Source: Amphiura filiformis (Eukaryota > Echinodermata > Ophiuroidea > Amphilepidida > Amphiuridae). From it: DNA of 64,000 nucleotides. Positions 31,509 through 44,074 of this stretch are shown here, piece after piece. The notes under the pieces are model-generated. The model did no database searches. It saw only the letters and a program-made list of their open reading frames with translations, and was not told where the DNA came from. The DNA lies in assembly GCF_039555335.1 (NCBI RefSeq), contig NC_092647.1, positions 17,579,993-17,643,992 on the forward strand. Direction: 5' to 3'. Position numbers and translations under genes: made by a program. Each line of letters begins with the position of its first letter. Position 1 is the stretch's first letter.

Positions 31509-32383
31509 GGGCTCGGATAGCAACGTTTGCACAGTATTTACTACATAACTCGAGAACCACGTGACCTACAGAAGTATATCTGTAATATCAATGCAATATT
31601 TGCCAAAGCTCACTACCATTCGCAATATGATGTGCACTAGCAAATGACAATGATGCATTATACCTCTTTTCTGTTATTGATGTTGTTTATCAATTTTTGT
31701 TTATTTCACCATCAATACTATCACCTGGACATTTCATTTTGAGGGAACCAATTTCTTTTGAATCAAATATTTCAGCCACTTCCATATAAAGTTCAGCCCT
31801 ACTGTTGCTTGACAAATGTATACATGAACAGCGACATTTTAATGTATTTTTGTGGGACCTGAGAGCACATCAGAAATATTGAATAGCATTTCGAAAATGA
31901 GGAATGTCCATCTGATATCAAATACTTCTTTAATACGCGACATGATGCCGTTTTATGGCAAATGATTAACAATTGATATTTTTGAAATTTTACAGTCCTG
32001 TAAGTGAATTGTATAAACTAATTGATATGTACGTACTTAAAATGTAACTGGCACGAAAAGCTGTCTATCATAAAAAGATTTTTTTTTCCCAAAACACACA
32101 CAAAAAATGGGTCTTCAATATGAAAGGTTAAAATTTTCAACTGATGGTCGGTTTTTCATCCCAGCTACATACCGTAAGTACATATTATTAGATTGATGAA
32201 GTTTACTTCGAGGATGGTTAAACATCAAAAATACAAAAGATATCAAATTTTAATAATTTGCCATAAAATGTGTGTTATATCGCGAATTTCAAAAAGGTAA
32301 AAAATATTTGACATCAGAAGGACATTCCTCGTATTAGATATGTCTGGTCCCAAAATACTGTGCAAACGTTGCTATCCGAGCCC
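31509..32383. mobile_element. TTAA-type foldback (family 6), copy 3, at the palindrome centre
   Basis: TTAA at 31505-31508 and 32384-32387, ends gggctcggatagcaacg and complement. It sits at the exact symmetry centre of the 29147-32724 palindrome. A piece of a family 2 MITE and unrelated sequence (about 31540-31840) is inserted in its left arm. Confidence 0.85.
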
Positions 32384-32959
32384 TTAACCCAAAGAGAAAC
32401 ATGTTGAAAACATTCTTTGGGAGATTGATTGATTGATTGATTTTAAACTCCAACTCAGCAACACTTGGCGTTTTCTTTTATTTCTTTTATAATAAACTAC
32501 AATTATTGTTAACGTGTATTACCCCATTGGAATGGTCAAAAAATGTGTCTATTTGTACAAACTTAATTTACTCAGTGACGCATGAACGGATTTGGATCAT
32601 TTTTGCACCACTGTTAAGCAGACACTTCATGGTTTTTGAATCTTTAAACAAATTTGTATTTTACTGTCGATATTTTTAGTTATGCACCACTTTCCATAGG
32701 GCCTATTTGTATGGAGACACCCTGTATAGATAAAATAAAGAGAGGGTACGTGTACTGAACATTTTAGTCAAAATCTTGCCTTGCTTTATAGAGCCAATAT
32801 TCAAGAAAGACCAATATCGAAAATTTAAAAAGCATCCCTAGAATAGAGTCGGAAAATTAAAAAAAAAACCACTATTTATTTTAACTTATTTCAACAACAA
32901 CAACAAAAAATTTTTTGTGTGTATTTCAACTCATAAACCAAACATATCTAAATAACCGA

Positions 32960-33262
32960 TGTAGTAGCTAAATATAACTAAATAATTGGTGTGGTTAAGG
33001 AATAAATCAGCAATCACACACTATTTGAATTTTGACAATTGACCGGTCCGTTTTTGAAATAAATTTTTTTTTACGAAGTCATTAGCACTCCGAATACAGA
33101 TCATTGATTGATATTTGAATCCGTGGAAAGGTTTGAAAATAAGAGTTTCGTAAAATTCTTATATTTCAAGAACTGTGTGGTCAATTGTCAAAATTCAAAA
33201 AGTATGTGATAGCAGATTTATTCCTCAACCACACCAATTATTTAGTTATGTTTAGTTATAGC
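32960..33262. repeat. Inverted repeat, ~85-bp arms
   Basis: ataactaaataattggtgtg with ttgaattttgacaattgacc on the left is inverted at 33180-33262. A nearby caggacaccctgta-like end (about 33302-33318) suggests it belongs to another TA element whose left end I cannot find. Confidence 0.6.
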
Positions 33263-33450
33263 GTTAAAATACCCAAACAAGTTTTCGACGATACAGCTCT
33301 TTCAGGGACACCCTGTACATGCTAATTTGTAACAAGTAAACATATTTTTTAATAATATATGAAAAGAAACAGGATGTAAAATTCTGACACCAGACAGCCA
33401 TGAAATTCTTTTGATGAAAGCAGGTAGGTCTTATATCTATATCCGGTACC

Positions 33451-33599
33451 TATAATTGAAGACCGAATTAAAAAGACTAGTTTGCGTCTGACGTCAGATT
33501 AAAAGCCTTGCGTGATTGGTTGCTGACCTGCGCAGTATAGCATTTTTGGCTTGGTTAACAGAACGTCATACGTCTTTTTTAATTCGGTCTTCAATTATA
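33451..33599. mobile_element. Complete short MITE (family 4)
   Basis: About 150 bp, ends tataattgaagaccgaatta and complement; interior contains gtctgacgtca and gcgtgattggttgctgacc. Copies at 16409-16993 and 44362-44782. Target duplication not clear. Confidence 0.8.
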
Positions 33600-33718
33600 A
33601 TTATAATGTGACCCGTTCACACAAAGCTCGGAAAATCAGCATACATACTTACAAATTATATGCCATAAGGATGTAATATCCATATATTATTTCTTATTGA
33701 AGCGCACAACTCAGAAAA

Positions 33719-34229
33719 CACTAAACGTTCTACAGAAAACGTTTAAATGTCAGGATGCCAAAAGGGTACATAAAGGGTATAAAACGTTTTAATAACATCC
33801 AAAAAACATTTGTGAAAACTTGCTGCAAAACATTCTAACATACCGTAAAGATTCGCCTATTGGCGCTATGGACTCCCTTGACATAACTAGAATGTTAGGC
33901 ACAAACTAAAAGTGCCCTCCCATAAAAATCCCCCAGCAAATAAGGGCATGTACCCTTAATTCTTGTTGGGATTTTTAGATGAGGGAGCTCTCTATTTGAA
34001 CATGATATTACCCCAAGGCAAAGGAGCCCAAGTGCGCCATTAGGCGAACCTTTATGGTAGTGTTATTTAAGTGTTGACAAAATCAATAAAAAATAAAATA
34101 TTGTTGTAGTGCCTTTTCATAAACGTTTTAATGACCTTTATATAACCCGATGTCCGACATTTAAATGTTATTAAAACGTTTTGACCAAAACCAAAACGCA
34201 TTCATAACATGTTTTAAGGACATGTGTGT
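33719..34229. mobile_element. CAGCAAACACA-family element, degraded copy
   Basis: Contains cagaaaacgtttaaatgtc, ggtataaaacgttttaataa and tgacctttatataacccgat, as in the better copies at 57425-58008 and 62382-63303. The termini are eroded. A 215-bp TA element (33843-34057) is inserted in it. Confidence 0.65.
33843..34057. mobile_element. TA-flanked MITE (family 7)
   Basis: Ends ccgtaaagattcgcctattg / ...gcgaacctttatgg; TA at 33841-33842 and 34058-34059. The interior matches 37191-37381 (aaaagtgccctcccataaaa). Confidence 0.82.
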
Positions 34230-34325
34230 GTTTGCTATAATTAGGAATTTCTCAACTTTCCTGCTGCAAAGTAAGAAGAGGAGAACTGTTTAATCAATAA
34301 TAGCCTGTTTGTTACTTTTGTCATA

Positions 34326-35274
34326 AGAGGGTCATTCCATAAGTTCTACCTCCTTATAACTTTAGTTCTGCAAATGGTAGCTTCTTCAAGGTCATTCAGT
34401 AAGTTCTACCTCCTATCTTATAACTTTAGTTCTGCAAATGGTAGCTTCTTCAAACTCAGCATGAATGTACATTTGAATGTTACCTACAAATGAGAGCAAA
34501 TGTATATTTATACACATTCTTAATTTTTGTAGGTGACTTCCGAAGCAAAATAAGATTTGATACACCGGAAACGGTAAAAAATAGTAAAATATTTACATGA
34601 GAATAGGGGTGTATCCCTCCTACGAGATTTGCTAGATATGCAAGGGATATGATTATGCTAACAGATTATAACTGGAACAACATCAAATGTGTAACCAAAC
34701 ATCAAGATAGCCATTAATGAAAATGCATTTTAACTTTCAGAGCATGAGAATCTGCTTGGGAACCATCTGTATGAAATGACTTTTAAAGACACTTTTAGAC
34801 CTAACCACTTTTTGTCACTTGCTATTTGCAAATAGTGTCATTTCCATAGCAAGTTTAAAATGATTCAAGTTAGCCATATTTTTCTAATATAGACAATTTC
34901 TGCATACTTGTCTTTTGGACATTTTAAAGAAACACGTGAAATTTTAAAACAGTTCTCATATGCTCTTATCGTTTCTTTGTGAAAAAGCAACGGATTTAGT
35001 TGGAGTGAAGCAGCTTATTTTCGTCATTTTACATAATTTTGGATATTTTGATGTCTGTCAGCTTCAATTTTTGCTATATATATGGTCACTTCCAATTGAT
35101 CTACCTATTTTCCTCGTATATGTACAAATTTTCACCATTTCCAAAACCAAACTTTTTACAAGCTAAATAAAATATTAGGTTATAATCGTGGAAAATATGA
35201 AATGGCTACAATTTGCAGAAGCTAAGATATAAGGGTGGAGGTAGAACGTTTTGAATGACCCTCGTATTTATATA
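34326..35274. mobile_element. Mariner-like TIR element, non-coding
   Basis: Ends gagggtcattccataagttc and, inverted, gagggtcattcaaaacgttc, extending to ctgcaaatggtagc on both sides (~60 bp). The left TIR is partly duplicated (34327 and 34390). About 950 bp, no transposase readable. Confidence 0.75.
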
Positions 35275-35490
35275 ATACAACATTCTGTGCTGCCATGTTA
35301 GCAAACAATGCATTGCTGTATTGCTCAGAATTGCTTTGACACTTATGTGTAAATAACACTTAACAAATTGCACCATATCTTCATCAGTATACATGATACA
35401 ATAAACAAACTTGGTGTAAGTTCAAAGATTATTTTCCAATATTATGTTGTACAGATAAGAGTCTTTTTTTAACGGGTCACATATTTGCCA

Positions 35491-35911
35491 ACTAATAAAC
35501 ATCTCAAAAAAGTAATTAACCACCTAATGGCCATTGTTCAAAATCTGTAAAATTTGATACCTCATTTGTTGCAATTGCAGCGTACATTTAAATCAATGTA
35601 ACCCAAGATTTGAAAGTTGCAGTAAATTCTATTGATTTGTATTCAGTATAATGGAAGGAAATAATGTGTAATGATATCTGAGTGTTTTTGTATTGTTGTA
35701 AGTGCAACTTTCAAATCTGGACCTCACTTCATCAAAATTGACCGGTGTTTTATTGTTTTCTGGGCTATCGTATCAAATGAGGTGTCAAAATGCGCAGAAA
35801 TAAATTCTGCTTCCAACGCATTTTACAGACTTGTAATACAATAGCCCGTTTTTGAATAATGGCCATTATTTAAAGTGTTTATTACTTTTTTTGAGATGTT
35901 TATTATTTAGC
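35491..35911. mobile_element. TIR element of ~420 bp
   Basis: aataaacatctcaaaaaagt on the left and its complement at about 35880-35908; inner words taatggccattgttcaaaa and tgaggtatcaaat pair too. It abuts the next element directly. Confidence 0.7.
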
Positions 35912-36299
35912 AGTGTTGGATTCGAGTCGAACATGTTAGTCTTAAGGAGTCAACTTCACACTATTTTGGTATTGTACAGGCGAAAAACCAAATAAACAAA
36001 CACTACAATTTTCCGCTATAGTTGTCATGCCGACCCGCCCGTCGAGGGGGGAGGGGTGTATATATTGTGTGCAACCATAATGGACCGCAACACCCTAACC
36101 CTTACCATAACTATAAGGAATCAGTGGTGTTGCGGCCCATTATGGTTACAAAAAGAAACTTAGCGTGGGGGAGGGGGGGGCTCGGGAGGAGGTGCTCGGT
36201 GTGCCTCCCTCAACCTATTACGTCACTAGTCACCAAGTCCAAGTCCAGTCAAACCATGTCCGGTTGAAATAATGTGGACTCCGACCGATTCCAACACTG
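35912..36299. mobile_element. hAT-like MITE (CAGTGTTGGA ends)
   Basis: Ends cagtgttggattcgagtcg and, inverted, cagtgttggaatcggtcgg. The interior holds a second hairpin, accataatggaccgcaacac / gtgttgcggcccattatggt. CAGTG ends suggest hAT, but the 8-bp flanks do not match, perhaps because of the abutting neighbour. Confidence 0.65.
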
Positions 36300-36412
36300 C
36301 TATCTACCCTTTTTTTTATCTTGGTACAAATATCTTGATCTATGTTAAAGCTCCGAAAAGGTATATATTTATACAGTTTATATCATATTAAATAATTATA
36401 TTTACTTGTGTA

Positions 36413-37093
36413 CAGGCTGTATCAAAAGGATTGTTCTCGACACGTGAATAATTTCCAAGAAAATATCAAAAATATAAAATCGATTTGGGATGTAGAATAT
36501 ACTAATTGAAAGAGTACATAAGTACAATTTGATCGGTTTATTTGGTTAAAATTTGCTATTGCATTTGGAAGATATTGTTCTTTAAATGAAGAAAGGTAAT
36601 ACCGCGAATTTCACTCACAGCACATAATAATTCGCTCACTTCTTGCAAGATGTATTACATGAGTGCTTTCACTGTGCCAAGCAAAACCGTAATTTCTGTT
36701 CATTGTGGTCATAAGTTTGGCTATTTTTTTCAAATAATAATAATACTGTATGCATGTTCAAAACAAGTACATATTTATTCTTGATTATTTGATTTAGAAA
36801 ACAAACTGCTTTTTCACACATATTTTCCCGTCAAATTGCATACTTGTTATTACTAGTCAGCTGGTGTGGGGACACGCCAACAAGCCAATTATTTTTTGAT
36901 AAAAATCGTGAAATTAAAGCCTTCCCTATAAAGGCTCAATTTCTTCACAGAATATGCTACTCTTATAAGTCAAACAGCTTATTTAATCTGGCATTCTTAG
37001 CATTTGGAATATATAACAAAATTTCAGCAACATGATCACAAAAATTCATATTAATTGAAAACATTCGAAGAACAATCATTTTGATACAACCTG
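36413..37093. mobile_element. TA-flanked TIR element (caggctgtatcaaaa)
   Basis: Ends caggctgtatcaaaaggatt and, inverted, caggttgtatcaaaatgatt; TA on both sides (36411-36412, 37094-37095). No coding; the 63-codon frame at 36844 is not recognised. Confidence 0.78.
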
Positions 37094-37190
37094 TACGCCA
37101 TATCCACCTTCTTTGTGTGTTTAAACCATATAAAATTATTGCTTTCGAAAAGGTTTTTTAACACACTTCTTAACAAACTACCGTAAACGT

Positions 37191-37773
37191 TCGCCTAATG
37201 GCGCCATGGGTTCCCTTGACATAACTAGAATTTTAGACACAAATGAAAAGTGCCCTCCCATAAAAATCCCATCAGCAAATAAGTGCACGGATCCTTAATT
37301 CTTGTTGGGATTTTTAGAGGATTGAGCTCTCTAAATGTACATGAAATTTACCCCAATGCAAAGGAACCCAGGTGCGCCATTGGGCTATTCCAGAAATTAA
37401 GGGTACCCCCCTAAAGAAGACATGTAAATTTGAACCATAAATTTTTGGGAATTCCCAGACCAAAATTTTATCCAAAATAAAGGGGAATATCCATTTTGAC
37501 AATAAAATGATTAAAAAATTGGGAATTCCCAGTATCCCTTAAAGAAGACAGGCAAAATTTTTTCCAAAATTTTTGGGAATTCCCAAGCTTAAAATAAAAA
37601 AAGTGTCTTTTTCTTGGGAATTCTCATGTCTTCTTTACGCTTGTGAAAATAATGACCAATTCTTTTTGGGAATTCCCAGAGCAAAAAATGGTGACAAATT
37701 TTGGGAATCCCATGTCTTCTTGGGGGGTACCTTTAATTTCTGGAATAGCCCATTAGACGAAGAACGTTTACGA
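37191..37773. mobile_element. TA-flanked MITE (family 7), interrupted
   Basis: Ends ccgtaaacgttcgcctaatg / complement; TA at 37189-37190 and 37774-37775. Same family as 33843-34057. A 370-bp element (37382-37751) interrupts the right end. Confidence 0.82.
37382..37751. mobile_element. Nested TIR element with ATT duplication
   Basis: Ends gggctattccagaaattaag / complement, ATT at 37379-37381 and 37752-37754. The interior repeats ttgggaattccca about six times. The empty site is the family 7 copy at 33843-34057 (gcgccattaggcg). Confidence 0.82.
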
Positions 37774-39472
37774 TATTTTGTAAACGTTTTACGAAGATGG
37801 GGTGGTTGCCACCCGGTATTGATTTTCAAAAAATAAATGTCTTATACATAAAAAATATATATTTCAAGTATTATCAAGACAATTTGCAAACAATGCAATT
37901 TATAAAAATATATTTGGATGACAACCACCCTTATGTCCTTCGAACTTTTGACAACATGACATATCACTGAATATAATGGTACCAATGGCGGCGGAACGTT
38001 TGAGGTGTGGGGGTGGGTGCTAACTACAGAGCCTTATTCTACATTGTTTGCAGAATATTAATCACTGAGCAGCATGATTACCACATGTATGACATGGCTT
38101 ATCGATCGGCGTAAGTAAATCCCAGGCGGATGGGGGGTGGTAAATCACCAATATAATGACGAGGAACATTAGGCAAAATGAGTTATCATATTTGACCATT
38201 CTAGTTTCAAAATGGCAAATTGTTTGCAGGAAAGCAGTATTTTGTGAATGAAAAACGGTATTGTTACTCTGCCTCACGGATTTTACCTCAACCCCCATCC
38301 ACCTAATGTCAAAAAGTAATATTATGCCATAGGGCTTCAAGTTGACTTAAATGAATTTTTCCACTGGAGGCATAGCCTCCACACTTAGCAGGAAAGAACT
38401 TTGTTGAAGCCTGTTGTGTAAAGTGTATAAAGGTGTAGTACACATATGTACCAAATGCCTTTAATTTAAAACATTCTCCCACTTCGGAGGAGGGGTGTGG
38501 CCCATTCCTCCTCGGAAACACCGAAGCCCCAAAGTCATCTTCAACAAATTTACCCGCCCCTACCCCACTTTTAAAAACGTTCCGCTGTCGCTGAGTGATA
38601 CGTACTGTCTTGTTTGTTACCATCATAAGAAGCACAAATATTATCAGCAAATTACATGTATCACAAGAGGATAATACAGAGGATGCAGTTTCCCATAACT
38701 TGGGAAGACGAGCTAAAAGTGTATCCGAAGCCTGGATAAAATTGGATAAAAGCTACATATATATAATGAAAATAATAACTTTATCTTATTATGTTACCAC
38801 ATTGCATATATTTGTATATAATGTAAATACGAACGTTATTAATTATATGTTATAACGTATAGGCCTTCATAAGTCCGATTTGATACATTCCTACAACTTA
38901 CTGATAGCCATTTCTGGGCAGCTTCTCATACAAGACTTTTAACAGCATGCAGAGTCTACAATCCTCAAAATAAGTCTTGAAACGCTTGCATGTAAATAAA
39001 GGAAAACTGTCACCCCCTTTTCTCCGTGCAATGTTGAGAAATGCAATGTCTTCAGCGGTTTCCCAATGTCTTCCAACATTACTTGATGGGAAGAGGGAAA
39101 GGGTAAATCATTCTTGTAGATGTCATTGTTATTCCCAAGCACAATATACGTCATTTCCATGATCATAAGAAATTCTTCACGGAATTTCGACAGAGTGTGC
39201 CAAGCGTTCCAAGTACTTTTTTCGAAGATTAGGCTATAGATAGATGAGCATAATTATGCACACCTGCAGAAACACAGTATTTATGCAACTCAGTTTCTTT
39301 ATTTGTTTAGTAGTGCTCGTTCCCAAAAGAAAAACACAGCAAGTGAGCGATTTATCACCCATAGAGCTGGTCTGGCCAAGTGGCCACTCGCAATAAACAC
39401 TGTTTTACGTCTATGGGAAGCGAACCATAAAACCTTACTGGTTTCCATTGTAAACAAAAGTTATGCTTCATT
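37774..39472. other. Unassigned stretch
   Basis: No exon or complete element recognised. A 113-codon frame on the - strand (38309-38650) shows no known motif or splice context and is probably chance. Confidence 0.4.
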
Positions 39473-40021
39473 CGCGGCGAATCAGCCGTAAAGTCGGCCT
39501 CGGTCAATTTTGTTTTATTTCGTGTTTAGAAAATATATACCATGGTATATCATTTGACTTCAAACGATATCCAAAAGCGGGGTTATGATTTGTTGAACTC
39601 TGTTCCTTCGACAAAATTGTATTTTTTATCGGTTCTACATGCGTCTCTTTTTCTACATTTCTGGTAATAAATATCCAACAGTCATAATTGGCGGTCATTT
39701 CAAATCATCCCCAAGTCAACGAGGATCCAGAAATATCCTCTCATTGTTCATTGTTGATTATACATACCTAGACAAAATACAATGCTTTGTTATCTACCAC
39801 TTGAACAGGATTTAGCCAAAGCAAACAAAGACAAGAACTATTCTATAGAAATAGGTAGAAGCTTATTATCCTCTTCAGCAGTAGTATTATTGATTGATTT
39901 AAACAGCGTTTGATAAGATACTTCTCGCAATGAATTGATACACCTATGAATACGACCTTCACATACATTTTACACTTTAACTCAGAATACAATTTGCCGA
40001 GTTTACGGCTGATTCGCCGCG
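39473..40021. mobile_element. TIR element (family 5), uninterrupted copy
   Basis: Ends cgcggcgaatcagccgtaaa / complement (right end ...ttcgccgcg). 549 bp. Serves as the empty-site reference for the insertions in 25731-27077. Non-coding. Confidence 0.8.
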
Positions 40022-40421
40022 TCCACTCACATTTGATGCTGGGTCGGATTAGTCTATACACAGTGTCTCAAAAATCTCTTAACCATTCTAAACTACTTGT
40101 ATCTAGCTGGAAAAACTATTCCGAAAATTCGAAACCAATTTTGACAGGAAAATACTTACAGAATTAGATGAGAAACAAAAACTGACCCATAATTTAAACC
40201 AACTTAATCTTCCACATAGGAGTATGAATTTCAAATGGGCTTACCTGAATCTATACCTCCTGTGTAAAAGATTAAGGTCATGAAATTCAACTGGAATGTA
40301 TTCACCTGTATTCACCTGTTTTTCGGGCTCTGGAAATAGGACTATTGCCCTGCAATGCCCGTCCAAATTCATCCTATTATTCACTGCATGATAACTTAGG
40401 TATGCCATGGAAAATAATTAC

Positions 40422-43340
40422 TTAAGTGGAGACTTGTTGCCACAGACATCCAACTCCAAATGTAAATCTGTTGAACTTCTTGGCTAAGGCTTTATCCACC
40501 CCTGTCTTGAAGCAATTCATTGTTGGAGTATTTACTCTCTCGTTTGGCAGGTCATTCCAGGTATTTACCACTCTGTTGGAGAAGGAGTGCTCTCTAAGTC
40601 TTGAGTGCTGCTTCATGGCTATACCATTAATCCCATGCATGATCTTGTATGTCTGGATCAAGTCACCTCTCAAGCGTCTGTAAGCCAGTGTAGGGAGTCT
40701 CAATTCTCTCAACTTTCTTCGTATGACTTATCTTTCAACTGTGGTGCTAACTTACTGGCCCTTTTTTGGACTTTTTTGACCAGCTGGTTGTGTTTGTGAT
40801 GTAGAGGGCTCCAAATGCAGTTTGCATATTCTAAGTGAGGCCTTACGATAGTCTTATACATGGTTCTCAACATGTCTTCATCAATGAAATTAAAAGTCCT
40901 TCTAATGATTCCAACCATACTATTCGTCTTCTTCAACACCATTGCAACATGCTTGCTGAAGGTTAATGTTGGATCAAACTTTACTCCAAGATCTTTCTCT
41001 TCCTAAAGAACATACAGGTTTATTCTACCTGTTCCTTCAGACATGCTGTATGTGGGAGGATCTTGTTGGTTGCCATAATGCATAGTGCCACATTTGGAAA
41101 CATTGAAACCAAGCTGCCATCGATCTAACAAATCACTAAGCTCGTCCATATCTCTTTGCAGTTTGTTGCAGTCATCGTTATCTTGAACATGTGTGAAAAT
41201 CTTAGTGTTATCAGCAAAAACCTTAAAGCAACTCTGCACTACATCAGGAAGAGCATTGATGAAAACCACAAACAAAATTGGTCCCAATACACTGCCTTGC
41301 GGAATATCACTAAGTATATTGGTCATGAAGAAGATTTTCCATTTACCATCACCCTCTGTTTCCTTCCAGTCATGAATGTCTCAATCCAGTTCAGTATTGG
41401 ACCATTAATGCCATGTGCTCTAACTTTCTTCAATAGCCGCTGGTGAGAACCTTTTTTGAAGTCTAAATACACTACATCTATTCCACCTCCCTCGTACAGC
41501 ATATCCACATTTCCATGATTTCTAATAATTGTGTGACACATGACCTTCCAGGTCTAAACCATGTTGGTCCTCGCTAAAGAGATCATTTGCATTCAGGAAC
41601 TCCATGACCTATCTCTTATAATGGATTCCAGTAATTTGCAGATAGTTTCCTGGTGACTTGACATTCTCTTTCTTTAAAATGGCAGTAACGTTGGCAATCT
41701 TCCAGTCAGACGGAAGCAGACCCTCACTCAGGGACCGGTTGAAAACTGTTGTAAGTGGAGATGCTATATAGTCTCTGCTGCTTCCTTTAGTATTCTGGGT
41801 AAAGTCCGTCTGGGCCAGGTGACTTGGACGGCTGTAATTTCAATAATTTCTTCAGCACTTCATCCACAGAAACTGAAATCGTATTCAGAGTTTCTCCCAG
41901 TGGCGTAGCTGCCGGGGGGGGGCAGGGGGGAAATTGCCCCCCTGGCAAAATTTGCCTATTTGGGCCCCCGCCCCTAGTGCAAGGATGAAAGAGGAAAAAG
42001 GAGGGAGAAAGAGGAAAAAGAGAGGGGAGAGAGGGAGAAGAGGGGTAGAGAGAAGGAGAATCCATACGTTATGCAATACCACACGATTATTATCAATAAG
42101 CCTGGCAAAAATTGTCTAAAATTGGGCCCCTGCCCCCCCCAGTGCAGGGTTGCCCCCCTGGAAAAAATCCCAGCTACGCCGCTGGTTTCTCCATGGTGTC
42201 TGGTTTCAGGTTCTGGTATATTACTGGTATCCTCATCAGTGAATGCACTTGAAAAGAATAAATTCAGCTCTTCTGCTTTGTCTTCGTCTGTATGTGCTGT
42301 GGACCCATCTACTCTAGTTAAGTCACTGATGCCATGCTTCACCTTTAGTCTAAGAACGAACATATTTCCAAAAGTTCTTTGCGTTGTTCTTAATGTCCTA
42401 AGCAATCTTTTTTTATTCAGCTTAGCTTTCCGGAATTCTTTGGTGGCAGTATTTCTGATACTACAGCAAGCTACATAGTCTCTATACTGATGAGTGTTGG
42501 TGTATCTTTTCCGTGCATGGTACTTTTTCTTAACTTTTTGTAATGCCTCCTTAATACTCATCCAAAGCGGTTTCCGCCGTTTCTCATGTCTACATTCTTG
42601 TCTTGCCTTGGATTTTAGTATATGTCCATGACTTCATTTAACTTATTGGCAAATAAATCCCATGATTTGCATGCATCCATATTCTTCATTTCCTCCTCCC
42701 AATCTACATCAGCCAACTCATTTCTCAGTGCTGTGTAATCTCCCTTATCATAAAGACATCTTTCAGGACTATTGTTGGCAGTTTTGTCCATGCAACAGAA
42801 CATATCTATAAAAATCACAAGATGGTCACTTTTACCAAATGGATTCCTGCTTTCTATAGCTCCAACCATTCCTTCTCACAAGATTATAACAGACTGGGCT
42901 TCTGTCCTCGGAACCTTGTGTTGAAATCAACCATTGGGTAAAGAAGTTGTCTTACAGACAGTCTGATAGTGTCTGCTTCGTCATGTTTTCCAGTCGATTT
43001 CGGGGTAATTAAAATCACCGAGAATCAGAAGATGGGAATTTTTCCTGCTGCTGGCTTTGTTAATTAATTGATACAAATTAGCATTATTGTCCATTGCTGA
43101 ATTTGGGCTTCTGTATATACAGCCCAATGATTCATTATCCTTCAACTTAATGTCACACCAGTTATTTTCTTGAAAAGTGTCATTGGTCAGCTCACCAACT
43201 GTTGTCGCCTTCATGCCCTTCTTGGTATAAATACAGCCATCCTCTTTTAGAAAGCAATCAAACCCATCAATCTCAAGTTCGGGTCTCTGAACTTCAACAT
43301 CACGGTTCTTGGGGAAAACTTCTGTGATGGTTATAACGTC
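40422..43340 (-). pseudogene. ORF2 of the CR1-like element (endonuclease-RT)
   Basis: Readable pieces in order: endonuclease IYRSPNSAMDNNANLY and LLILGDFNYPEIDW (43214-42981); QPSKSPGPDGLYPEY before the RT (about 41787); VVYLDFKKGSHQRLL (decayed motif A; 41541-41323); SDIPQGSVLGPILFVVFIN and FADNTKIFTHV (41326-41003), where the catalytic YADD is changed to FADN; then TIVRPHLEYANCIWSP (40942-40709) and VNTWNDLPNERVNTPTMN to 40422. The loss of one catalytic Asp plus frameshifts means it is inactive. Confidence 0.82.
41898..42184. mobile_element. hAT MITE with perfect 8-bp duplication
   Basis: Ends cagtggcgtagctg / ...cagctacgccgctg. GTTTCTCC precedes (41890-41897) and follows (42185-42192) exactly. 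The interior is G/C tracts plus a purine-rich block. CAGTGGCGTAGC ends with an 8-bp duplication identify a hAT-type non-autonomous element inserted in the CR1-like ORF2. Confidence 0.93.
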
Positions 43341-43366
43341 AGGATTAGTACATTCAATACTGGCCT

Positions 43367-44074
43367 CTAACCTACTACGTTTGTTGAGAATGCTATCAGC
43401 ATTTGTATACAGGATCTGTAGCTTTTTACCTTAGCATCAGGAACTTCACAAATGGCTGGCTTTTCAGAAGTCTCTTTCTTGTGCTCTTGACATGTATCAC
43501 GGTCACTATCACCACTTCTACCGGAAGATGACTTTTTCCTCCCATCATTCTTAACTTCTTCTGCACTACTTATTCCTGAAGACTTTTGTTCTCCCTTTAA
43601 CTTCCTCTGTGCCTCCTGCACTACCTCTTCCCTTCCTTTTCCATGGCATGTGTGCCACCTGCACAACCTTTCCTGGAGTACACCTTTCTCCTCCCTTCAC
43701 AACTAACATCTTTATCAACTTGTACATCAACTTGGTTGGTGCCTTTTGCACCTGTCTTATTCCTCTCTTCGTTTTCCATGACGTATGTGCCTCCTGCACA
43801 GTATCTCTTGGGTGACATCTTACTTCTTCCTTCATAACTAACATCAATACCTACACAAACACATTTTCAGGGGAATTAATTTTAAGCCGAATTGGGAAGT
43901 ACTTCTAGTACTTCTCTCACCAGGAACATCATCAATGGCAGAAACACTCTTAACTACTCTTCGAGTTCTTTTCTGGGTTGGTTCTATACTACTGCTATTG
44001 AGTGTGGTATTGCCTTTCTTTGTATCAAGCTTGGGTTTGGTAGCCATCTTGGTAAGCTTGCACAATCCAGTCAC
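43367..44074 (-). pseudogene. ORF1 remnant of the CR1-like element
   Basis: Basic and Ser/Lys-rich fragments in two or three frames (start region KMATKPKLDTKKGNTT; later CRRHTCHGKGREE and EEVKNDGRKKSSSGRS). No zinc knuckle or RRM is readable. Assigned by its position 5' of ORF2. Confidence 0.5.

Larger units (their letters stand above)
29147..32724. mobile_element. Perfectly palindromic TA element hosting three insertions
   Basis: Ends cagggtgtctcaataaaaat / ...ggagacaccctg with TA on both sides. With the inserts removed (29258-29916, 30018-31377, 31509-32383, each plus one target copy), the two arms are each about 330 bp and meet with essentially no loop at a TTAA in ctttgggTTAAcccaaag. Each insertion site has its uninterrupted counterpart in the opposite arm, so insertion order and target sequences can be read directly. 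No coding sequence. Confidence 0.88.

Noticed and set aside
38309-38650. 113-codon - strand frame
   Set aside because: No recognisable domain, no splice context, and ordinary for AT-rich sequence of this length.
41787-42065. Pro/Ser-rich - strand frame
   Set aside because: It spans the hAT MITE inside the CR1-like ORF2. Only its last codons (QPSKSPGPDGL) are retrotransposon coding; the rest is MITE low complexity.
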